NCBI GenBank assembly: GCA_903870955.1
Contig: CAIQEX010000311.1
Coordinates: forward strand, 1 to 5,143
Direction: 5' to 3'
Length of the DNA: 5,143 bases
Source of the DNA: an uncultured beta proteobacterium
GTDB taxonomy: Bacteria > Pseudomonadota > Gammaproteobacteria > Burkholderiales > Burkholderiaceae_C
Shown here: positions 1 through 5,143 of the stretch, piece by piece
How the letters are laid out: every line of letters starts with the position of its first letter
How positions within the stretch are numbered: position 1 is the stretch's first letter
Notes under the pieces: model-generated
The model's input: only the letters and a program-made list of their open reading frames with translations
Told to the model about the DNA's origin: nothing
Database searches by the model: none
Translations under genes and position numbers: made by a program

Positions 1-1
1 C

Positions 2-241
2 ACTTCTGACCGCCCTGTGCAGGTGGGCTCGCACTACCACTTTGCCGAGACCAATGGCGCGCTCGGCTTTGACCGCGTTGCGGCACGAGGCATGCGCCTG
101 AACATTGCCAGCGGATCGGCTGTGCGCTTCGAGCCGGGGCAGCAACGCACAGTGGAACTGGTGGACTTTGCCGGTGACCGCGTGGTCTACGGATTCAGAG
201 GTTTGACGCAAGGGCCGTTAGCCGCCCCGGGAGCGAAGTAA
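2..241 (+). CDS. ureB: Urease beta subunit UreB, 3' part (5' end outside the window)
   Basis: UreB is a small structural subunit of the cytoplasmic nickel urease and packs with UreA and UreC in the (UreABC)3 enzyme. The visible frame gives 79 residues, beginning [14 protein letters not shown], and contains the family core GSHYHF, a middle stretch with [11 protein letters not shown] and VRFEPGQ, and the terminal block [18 protein letters not shown]. UreB proteins are usually about 100 to 105 residues, so roughly 20 to 25 N-terminal residues lie upstream of the window. A GTG at 17 is in frame but is an internal valine codon of the conserved [10 protein letters not shown] block, not a start. The stop codon TAA at 239-241 shares one base with the ureC ATG, so ureB and ureC are probably translationally coupled within one operon. 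The identification is firm; only the N-terminus is missing. Confidence 0.96.
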   Translation, partial: TSDRPVQVGSHYHFAETNGALGFDRVAARGMRLNIASGSAVRFEPGQQRTVELVDFAGDRVVYGFRGLTQGPLAAPGAK

Positions 242-1983
242 TGGCAACCATTGGACGCCGCGCCTACGCGGAAATCTTCGGCCCCACCACCGGCGACCGT
301 GTGCGCCTGGCAGATACCGGCCTGCTCATCGAAGTCGAAAAAGACTACACCTTGGCTGCCGGAGGCTACGGCGAAGAAGTGAAGTTTGGCGGTGGCAAAA
401 CCATTCGCGACGGCATGGCACAAAGCCAGCGCACGCGGGACGGCACAGGCACAGGACCTGAGGCCGGTGGCGCAGTCGACTGCGTCATGACCAACGCGCT
501 GATCATCGACCACTGGGGCATCGTCAAGGCCGACATCGGCCTCAAGGGTGGGCGCATTGTGGGCATCGGCAAGGCTGGCAACCCGGACACCCAACCGGGC
601 GTGGACATCATCATCGGGCCGGGCACGGAGATCATCAGTTGCGAGGGCAACATCGTCACCGCGGGTGGCATTGACTCACACATTCACTTCATTTGCCCGC
701 AGCAGATTGAAGAGGCATTGGCCAGTGGTGTCACCACCATGATGGGCGGCGGCACCGGCCCAGCCACCGGCACCTTTGCCACCACCTGCACACCCGGCGC
801 CTGGAACATCGAGCGCATGTTGCAGGCGGCAGATGCCTTCCCCATGAACCTGGGTTTTCTGGGCAAGGGCAATGCCTCTTTGCCCGCCGCTCTGCACGAG
901 CAGGTGAATGCCGGCGTCATCGGCTTAAAGCTGCACGAAGACTGGGGCACCACGCCCGCTGCCATCAGCAACTGCCTAGACGTGGCGGATGAAACCGATG
1001 TACAGGTTGCCATCCACTCCGACACGTTGAACGAATCCGGCTTTGTGGAAAACACCATTGCCGCAACCAAAGGCAGAGGACTCTGCGCCTTCCATACCGA
1101 AGGCGCCGGTGGCGGCCACGCACCGGACATTTTGAAGGTCGTGGGGCAAGCCAACTTCTTGCCCAGTTCCACCAACCCGACCATGCCCTACACCGTCAAC
1201 ACGCTGGACGAGCATGTGGACATGCTGATGGTCTGCCACCACCTGGACGCGGGCATTGCCGAAGACCTGGCCTTTGCCGAGAGCCGTATCCGCAAAGAAA
1301 CCATTGCCGCCGAAGACATCCTGCATGACCTGGGCGCCATCAGCATGATGAGCAGCGACAGCCAGGCCATGGGGCGCGTGGGCGAGGTCATCATCCGCAC
1401 CTGGCAAACCGCACACAAGATGAAGGCGCAGCGCGGCGCGCTCTCGGAAGACAGCGCCCGCAACGACAACTTCCGCGTCAAGCGCTACATCGCCAAGTAC
1501 ACCATCAACCCGGCGATAGCCCACGGCATCAGCCATGAGGTGGGCAGCATCGAGGTCGGCAAATGGGCCGATCTGGTGGTCTACAAACCCGCCTTCTTTG
1601 GTGTGAAACCGGCCCTGATTTTGAAGGGCGGCTTTATCGCCTTTGCGGCCATGGGCGACCCAAATGCCTCCATTCCCACGCCACAACCGGTGCACTACCG
1701 CCCGATGTTCGGCGCCTTTGGTGGTGCGCTCACGCGCGGCTCACTGACCTTTGTTTCGCAGGCCGGGATGAATGCCGGTATCAAGGAGCGCTTCGGCTTG
1801 GCCAAGAACATCAGTGCAGTGAAAAACATCCGTGGCGTGCGCAAACAGCACATGGTTCACAACAGCTATTTGCCGACCATGGAGATCGACGCACAGACCT
1901 ACGCGGTGCGCGCCGATGGCCAGTTGCTGACCTGTGAGCCAGCCACGAGTCTGCCACTAGCGCAACGCTACTTTCTGTTTTAG
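241..1983 (+). CDS. ureC: Urease catalytic alpha subunit UreC, complete (580 aa)
   Basis: UreC carries the dinickel active site that hydrolyses urea to ammonia and carbamate in the cytoplasm. The N-terminal block [19 protein letters not shown] and the C-terminal block ending AQRYFLF mark a full-length protein. Active-site residues are all visible: nickel ligands His147 and His149 (HIH), the lysine that is carbamylated, Lys230 (GLKLHEDWG), His259 ([11 protein letters not shown]), His285 ([10 protein letters not shown]) and Asp373 (SSDSQAMG). Catalytic His333 and flap Cys332 (VCHHLD) and Arg349 are also present. By memory comparison with Klebsiella UreC, all these sites are shifted by +13. The shift comes from about four extra residues near 36-42 and about nine in a Gly/Thr-rich stretch at 64-78. 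The ATG at 241 is chosen because it overlaps the ureB stop and has GGGAG at 229-233, seven bases upstream. The TAG stop at 1981-1983 interlocks with the stop of the convergent chemoreceptor gene, so no 3' intergenic space exists. No frameshift or missing key residue was seen. Confidence 0.98.
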   Translation: MATIGRRAYAEIFGPTTGDRVRLADTGLLIEVEKDYTLAAGGYGEEVKFGGGKTIRDGMAQSQRTRDGTGTGPEAGGAVDCVMTNALIIDHWGIVKADIGLKGGRIVGIGKAGNPDTQPGVDIIIGPGTEIISCEGNIVTAGGIDSHIHFICPQQIEEALASGVTTMMGGGTGPATGTFATTCTPGAWNIERMLQAADAFPMNLGFLGKGNASLPAALHEQVNAGVIGLKLHEDWGTTPAAISNCLDVADETDVQVAIHSDTLNESGFVENTIAATKGRGLCAFHTEGAGGGHAPDILKVVGQANFLPSSTNPTMPYTVNTLDEHVDMLMVCHHLDAGIAEDLAFAESRIRKETIAAEDILHDLGAISMMSSDSQAMGRVGEVIIRTWQTAHKMKAQRGALSEDSARNDNFRVKRYIAKYTINPAIAHGISHEVGSIEVGKWADLVVYKPAFFGVKPALILKGGFIAFAAMGDPNASIPTPQPVHYRPMFGAFGGALTRGSLTFVSQAGMNAGIKERFGLAKNISAVKNIRGVRKQHMVHNSYLPTMEIDAQTYAVRADGQLLTCEPATSLPLAQRYFLF

Positions 1984-3794
1984 AAGGTTTCCCATTCGTC
2001 TTCCACTTTGCTGGAAGCCAGCTTAGGCGCCTGGGTGGCAGTCTTTACCGCAGGCTTGGCCAGAGCCACTGCCGGCTTGGCTTTTGGTAGCGAGGGAGGT
2101 TTGCTGTTTGAGGCTGAAGGCAAACTGGCTCGCCTGGGTTGCGCCGACACCGGTTGCGGTTTGCGTGCGGGTGCCGGGTGGGTGCGGTTCACCAGCGAAC
2201 TATGCACGTTATCGGCCAGCTTAAACACCGCCACCACCTGCACCAAATCTTGCGCCTGGGCCTTCAGGCTACTGGCGGCTGCGGCCATTTGCTCCACCAA
2301 AGCGGCGTTTTGTTGGGTAACCTGATCCATCTGCCGGACGGCTTCGCCGACTTGCGAGACGCCCAAAGACTGCTCACTACTGGCGGCACTGATCTCGCCC
2401 ATGATGTCGGTCACACGGCGAATCGCGCCCACCACTTCGGTCATGGTGCTGCCCGCTTGATCCACCAAAGTCGTGCCGTGCTCCACGCGCTCGACGCTGG
2501 TGTTGATCAGTGACTTGATCTCCTTGGCGGCATCGGCACTGCGCCCGGCCAATGACCGCACCTCGCTGGCGACCACTGCAAAGCCCCGACCCTGCTCACC
2601 GGCACGCGCCGCTTCGACTGCTGCGTTCAGGGCCAGGATATTGGTCTGAAAGGCAATGCCGTCAATTACGCTGATGATGTCTGAAATCTTGCGCGAGGCT
2701 TCGTTGATGCCCTTCATGGTATCCACGACCTGTGCCACCACCTCCCCTCCGCGCACGGCCACGGTGGAGGCATTCACGGCCAGCTGGTTGGCCTCGCGGG
2801 CGTTGTCCGCATTCTGTTTGACGGTGGCGCTCAGTTCTTCCATGCTGGCGGCAGTTTGCTCCAGGGCACTGGCCTGGCTTTCGGTGCGCGATGACAGGTC
2901 ATGGTTCCCGTGTGCAATCTCACTGCTGGAGGTGGCCACCGCCTCGGAGCCCTGGCGCACATTGGCTACCACCACGGCCAGGCGGGTCTGCATGGTGTCC
3001 AGATTGCCCAATAGGTGGCCCAATTCGTCCGTGCCATGCGGCTTGACGGCATGGGTCAAATCGCCATCTGCAATGCTTTGGGCCAAGGTAACCGCGTCTT
3101 GAACCGGATGGATTACGCTGCGCGGTATCACCCAGATCAGGCCCAAGCCAACCAGAATAATGATGAGCGTGGCCACCAGCATCGCGTTCTCAGCCGACGA
3201 CACAATATCGGTGACCTTTTTGGCAGCACTCGCCGTGCCTTCCAGATTGAACTTAAGAATGGACTCCATGGCAGCGTACGCAGCTCGAAAATCAGCTGGC
3301 GCCTTGTCTGCGAAAAGCTTGCGGGCCAAGTCTTGTTTTTCCCCGCCGCCCGAACCCTCCACACCCGCCAAGGACTCTTTGGCCACTTTAAAGTAGACAT
3401 CGCGCTTGGCCTGGTAGTCGGCATACAGCGCCTTTTCGGCATCGCCCTGCAGCTTGCTCTCTTCGGTATAGGTCAGCAGCGTCGCGGCATAAATTTCAGT
3501 GGCCTTGGCAAGCTCGGCCTCCACTTTTTGAAGTTTGGCGGCAAAGGCAGCGCCATCGCTGGCGTCGCGGCCGGCCATGCGGTCACTGACCATGAGGTAA
3601 TGGTCCGCAACAAAACCCTTCATGTGTCCCAGATTTTCGATCGCCGGAATCCAGGAACCGGAAACTTCTCCCGATTCATACTTGACCGAGATGTTGCGAT
3701 AAAAAGAGTTGGCGGCGCTGAGCACTGCCATGAGCAATATCAACGCTAAACCCACGGTGATACGCGCGCGAATACCGAGACTATTTATGTTCAT
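1980..3794 (-). CDS. Methyl-accepting chemotaxis protein (transmembrane chemoreceptor, 604 aa) inside the urease cluster
   Basis: This is an inner-membrane chemoreceptor that would control the CheA/CheW kinase complex. Domains in order: short cytoplasmic start, membrane segment 1 at about 11-30, a periplasmic region at about 31-203 with the look of a four-helix-bundle sensor ([14 protein letters not shown], later [16 protein letters not shown]), membrane segment 2 at about 204-224, HAMP at about 224-276, then the coiled-coil signalling domain to about 527. The hairpin tip that binds CheA/CheW is nearly perfect ([20 protein letters not shown], then [15 protein letters not shown]). A flexible Pro/Ala/Lys/Ser linker of about 70 residues follows and ends in EWETF, matching the xWxxF docking peptide for CheR/CheB known from Tsr and Tar. 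The ATG at 3794 is chosen: GGAGAG lies four bases upstream and translation gives [12 protein letters not shown]. An in-frame TTG at 3806 overlaps that ribosome site and is rejected. No che genes are nearby, so it must use machinery encoded elsewhere. The ligand is unknown; urea or ammonium is only suggested by position. Confidence 0.96.
   Translation of the reverse strand: MNINSLGIRARITVGLALILLMAVLSAANSFYRNISVKYESGEVSGSWIPAIENLGHMKGFVADHYLMVSDRMAGRDASDGAAFAAKLQKVEAELAKATEIYAATLLTYTEESKLQGDAEKALYADYQAKRDVYFKVAKESLAGVEGSGGGEKQDLARKLFADKAPADFRAAYAAMESILKFNLEGTASAAKKVTDIVSSAENAMLVATLIIILVGLGLIWVIPRSVIHPVQDAVTLAQSIADGDLTHAVKPHGTDELGHLLGNLDTMQTRLAVVVANVRQGSEAVATSSSEIAHGNHDLSSRTESQASALEQTAASMEELSATVKQNADNAREANQLAVNASTVAVRGGEVVAQVVDTMKGINEASRKISDIISVIDGIAFQTNILALNAAVEAARAGEQGRGFAVVASEVRSLAGRSADAAKEIKSLINTSVERVEHGTTLVDQAGSTMTEVVGAIRRVTDIMGEISAASSEQSLGVSQVGEAVRQMDQVTQQNAALVEQMAAAASSLKAQAQDLVQVVAVFKLADNVHSSLVNRTHPAPARKPQPVSAQPRRASLPSASNSKPPSLPKAKPAVALAKPAVKTATQAPKLASSKVEDEWETF
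2000..2022. other. Two overlapping short inverted repeats just inside the 3' end of the MCP gene
   Basis: CTTCCA at 2000-2005 pairs with TGGAAG at 2012-2017 (six pairs, six-base loop). GCTGG at 2010-2014 pairs with CCAGC at 2018-2022 (five pairs, three-base loop). The two stems share bases, so only one can form at a time. They lie 17 bases past the ureC stop on the plus strand and encode part of the receptor tail near KLASSK on the minus strand. Neither is followed by a run of T on either strand, so they do not qualify as intrinsic terminators. They could be chance in a coding sequence. They are recorded because this is the only place where ureC transcription might be attenuated before it runs antisense through the receptor gene. 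Confidence 0.3.
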
Positions 3795-3965
3795 TACACT
3801 CTCCAAGGAGTTTGGCTTCAGATATTTTCAACTCAGCGATGATCACGCATATTGGCAGCTGACATTGGCTATTGCTCTGTGCATCGGTCGTATGTTGCCT
3901 TTTCGAAACACGCACTGCAAGGAATTTGGCAGCGGGCACAAATGCTGCTTTACCTACTACACACC
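3795..3965. promoter_or_regulatory. Divergent intergenic region between the MCP gene and ureE
   Basis: This is the only real intergenic space in the window, 171 bases between the two divergent starts. It is near 48 percent GC by hand count, lower than the flanking genes, as expected for a promoter region. It must hold the promoter for the MCP gene (leftward) and is the natural place for a rightward promoter for ureEF. A TTGGCA at 3852-3857 resembles a -35 box, but no good -10 box lies 16 to 18 bases downstream. ATTGGC is repeated directly at 3851-3856 and 3864-3869. TTTCGAAA at 3901-3908 is a perfect palindrome. The MCP ribosome site (GGAGAG on the minus strand) is at 3799-3804. In contrast, no convincing Shine-Dalgarno sequence precedes the ureE ATG. 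No small gene was recognised here. Confidence 0.6.
3934..3950 (+). promoter_or_regulatory. Possible sigma-54 (-24/-12) promoter element upstream of ureE
   Basis: The sequence GGGCAC-AAATG-CTGCTT fits the -24/-12 pattern TGGCAC-N5-TTGCW with the required spacing: GG at 3935-3936 and GC at 3947-3948, ten bases apart. Sigma-54 is the nitrogen-limitation sigma factor, so it would make sense for urease genes. Against it, transcription would begin near 3960, leaving only about six bases before the ureE ATG at 3966, too short for a normal ribosome site. No NtrC-like enhancer site was found upstream. The element also lies in a small stem (GCAGC 3929-3933 with GCTGC 3944-3948). It may be a chance match. 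Confidence 0.2.
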
Positions 3966-4607
3966 ATGATTCAAGCAAGCAAACTGATTCCCCAAGGCAA
4001 GGGCCTGGCTGCGGCCATGCTCAAACGCGCCTCGACCATCGAACTGGACTGGGACGTGCGCCAGAAGAGCCGCTTCGAGACTACCGACTCTTTAGGCCGC
4101 AGCATCGGCGTCTTTTTGCAGCGTGGCACGGTGCTGCGCGGCGGCGATGTGCTGGTGGCAGAGGACGGATCTTTGGTGAAAGTGTGGGCTGCCCCGCAGC
4201 GCGTGTTGCGCATCACGCACTGCCAAAACCATGGCACGCCGTTTGACCTGATACGCGCCGCCTACCACCTGGGCAATCGCCATGTACCGATTGAACTGAA
4301 ACCCGATTTTCTGCAGATCGAGCCCGACCATGTGCTGGCCGACATGCTGCGCGCCATGCACCTGATCGTGAACGACGTGGACGCGCCATTTGAGCCTGAG
4401 AACGGGGCTTACGCAACCGGCGGCCACGCGCTTCACCATGGGCACGCGCAGCACGCCGTGGAGGCACACGGCCACGGGCATGGACATAGCCATGCACCAG
4501 CGCACAAGCACGATGACCATAGCCATGATCATGAACATGAACATGACCATGGTCACCAACACGGCCCGGATTGCGGTCACGACCACGACCACGGTCATAA
4601 GCACTGA
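3966..4607 (+). CDS. ureE: Urease accessory protein UreE, nickel metallochaperone with long His-rich tail (213 aa)
   Basis: UreE is a cytoplasmic dimer that carries nickel to the urease apo-enzyme complex, accepting and delivering it together with UreG. The N-terminal domain (about 1-75) shows SKLIPQGKGLA, the block ELDWDVRQKSRF, and RGTVLRGGDVLVAEDGSLVKV. The C-terminal metal-binding domain shows PFDLIRAAYHLGNRHVPIEL, where His106 of GNRH is the conserved interface nickel ligand of the family, followed by HVLADMLRAMHLIV. From residue 154 to the end the protein is a low-complexity tail with 25 His in 60 residues, plus one Cys (203). The ATG at 3966 is chosen because it gives the usual family N-terminus. 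In-frame ATGs at 3942 and 3852 would add residues unlike the family, although none of the starts has a good ribosome site. The ureF start lies 10 bases downstream. The gene is separated from ureC by the antisense receptor gene, so its expression route is unclear. Confidence 0.96.
   Translation: MIQASKLIPQGKGLAAAMLKRASTIELDWDVRQKSRFETTDSLGRSIGVFLQRGTVLRGGDVLVAEDGSLVKVWAAPQRVLRITHCQNHGTPFDLIRAAYHLGNRHVPIELKPDFLQIEPDHVLADMLRAMHLIVNDVDAPFEPENGAYATGGHALHHGHAQHAVEAHGHGHGHSHAPAHKHDDHSHDHEHEHDHGHQHGPDCGHDHDHGHKH
4425..4604 (+). repeat. Histidine-rich low-complexity repeat encoding the UreE tail
   Basis: Codons for His alternate with Gly, Asp, Glu, Ser and Lys across the last 60 codons of ureE. At DNA level this becomes degenerate hexamer repeats of the type CATGAN and CACGNN, most regular around 4524-4551, where CATGAT, CATGAA, CATGAA and CATGAC follow one another directly. 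In characterised UreE proteins such tails bind several nickel ions and act as a reservoir, but are not strictly needed for delivery. The repeat is in frame (units of six), so slippage would change tail length without breaking the gene. Confidence 0.75.
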
Positions 4608-4617
4608 GAGTTAAGCA

Positions 4618-5143
4618 GTGCACGACATGTCCCTCATGCAGCTGATGTGGCTGGCCTCGCCGGCCCTGCCCATCGGGGGGTTTTCGTATTCCGAGGTGCT
4701 TGAAGCCGCCGTGGATTCCGGTCGCATCAGCACGGAGACCGAGGCCGCCCATTGGCTGGTGGACCAGCTGCATGTGAGCCTGTCGCGCGCCGATTTGTCT
4801 GCCGTGGCGCAGGCTATTCCCGCTTGGCGAGCCCATGACCACACGCGCATTGCCGTGCTCAACGCCTGGGTTTTGCAAACCCGCGAGAGCAGTGAGTTGC
4901 GCGCCCAGACCGAGCAAATGGGCCGCAGCCTGCTTGAATGGTTGCGCAACCACACGACGGCAACACCCGCACAAATTGCCACCCTGGCCGCCATGGACGC
5001 GAGTTATCCGATGGCCTTTGCCCTGGCCGCAAGCGCCACGCAGGCAACGGTGCGCGATTGCCTGCTGGCCTACACCTTTGGCTGGGCCGAGAACATGGTG
5101 CAAGCCGCCATCAAATCGGTGCCCTTGGGGCAGAGCAGCGGCC
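4618..5143 (+). CDS. ureF: Urease accessory protein UreF, 5' part (truncated by the window end)
   Basis: UreF is an all-helical cytoplasmic protein that binds UreD (UreH) and UreG to form the complex that inserts nickel and CO2 into apo-urease. The frame stays open from 4618 to the edge, giving 175 residues of a family usually about 220 to 230 long. Recognisable blocks are [18 protein letters not shown] near the start, [49 protein letters not shown] and the Tyr/Phe/Trp-containing [14 protein letters not shown]. The GTG at 4618 is preferred because GAGAG at 4606-4610 lies seven bases upstream. ATGs at 4627 and 4636 are possible alternatives without a visible ribosome site. It follows ureE by 10 bases and is surely co-transcribed with it; ureG is expected beyond the window. 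One oddity: the usual Gly of the SEGLE/SQGLE motif is Val (codon GTG at 4696-4698). Confidence 0.94.
   Translation, partial: MHDMSLMQLMWLASPALPIGGFSYSEVLEAAVDSGRISTETEAAHWLVDQLHVSLSRADLSAVAQAIPAWRAHDHTRIAVLNAWVLQTRESSELRAQTEQMGRSLLEWLRNHTTATPAQIATLAAMDASYPMAFALAASATQATVRDCLLAYTFGWAENMVQAAIKSVPLGQSSG

Noticed and set aside
976..1695. Open frame of 239 codons on the minus strand inside ureC
   Set aside because: It lies wholly opposite the most conserved part of ureC, shows no recognisable domain, and is explained by codon bias of the coding strand.
2000..2022. Intrinsic terminator for ureC
   Set aside because: Small hairpins are present but no T-tract follows on either strand, and they lie inside the receptor coding sequence.
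3015..3749. Open frame of 244 codons on the plus strand opposite the receptor gene
   Set aside because: It is fully antisense to the receptor HAMP and sensor region, with no family resemblance; a shadow frame.
3792..3806. TTG at 3806 as start of the receptor gene
   Set aside because: It overlaps the GGAG ribosome site that serves the ATG at 3794, and the ATG gives a typical receptor N-terminus ([12 protein letters not shown]).
3879..3893. NAC-type nitrogen regulator site (ATA-N6-TNGTAT) upstream of ureE
   Set aside because: TCGTAT at 3888-3893 fits one half, but the required ATA six bases upstream is absent (GTG instead).
1970..3970. The receptor gene as cargo of an insertion sequence or integron
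   Set aside because: No transposase, terminal inverted repeats, target-site duplication or attachment-like repeat was seen at either junction.
4213..5103. Long open frame of 296 codons on the minus strand opposite ureE and ureF
   Set aside because: It is antisense to two well-recognised urease genes, crosses their junction, and its translation is Arg/Gly/His-rich low complexity that mirrors the ureE histidine repeat. It is a GC-rich shadow frame.

Overview
The window looks like chromosomal DNA from a betaproteobacterium. The most likely group is Burkholderiales, family Comamonadaceae (Rhodoferax or Polaromonas-like). This is judged from memory of family sequences: the protein wording of UreB, UreC, UreE and UreF, the GC-rich coding sequence, and a Tsr/Tar-like chemoreceptor with a Pro/Ala/Lys-rich tail ending in EWETF. 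No database search was run, so the genus is a guess.

Layout from left to right. The 3' part of ureB (urease beta subunit) is followed by a complete ureC (urease catalytic subunit); the two are joined by a one-base stop/start overlap (TAATG). A complete chemoreceptor gene (methyl-accepting chemotaxis protein, MCP) follows on the opposite strand. Its stop codon interlocks with the ureC stop codon, with four bases shared. A divergent intergenic region of 171 bases, visibly more AT-rich than the genes, follows. After it the urease genes resume on the plus strand with a complete ureE (nickel chaperone with a 25-histidine tail). Last comes the first three quarters of ureF, starting 10 bases after the ureE stop, which runs off the right edge.

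How the genes work together. UreB and UreC are structural subunits of the nickel enzyme that hydrolyses urea to ammonia and carbamate. UreE delivers nickel, and UreF acts with UreD and UreG in activating the apo-enzyme. All nickel, carbamylated-lysine and catalytic residues of UreC are in place, so the enzyme should be active if it is matured.

The unusual point is the complete, intact, antisense chemoreceptor gene that splits the urease cluster between catalytic subunit and maturation genes. There is no room for a terminator between ureC and the MCP gene, and no convincing one just inside it. Either ureEF are driven from the divergent region upstream of ureE, or the ureABC transcript reads through about 1.8 kb antisense to the MCP gene (a noncontiguous operon or excludon-like arrangement). 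The location also raises the hypothesis that this receptor senses urea or a related nitrogen compound. No RNA genes, CRISPR arrays, insertion sequences or transposase genes were seen.
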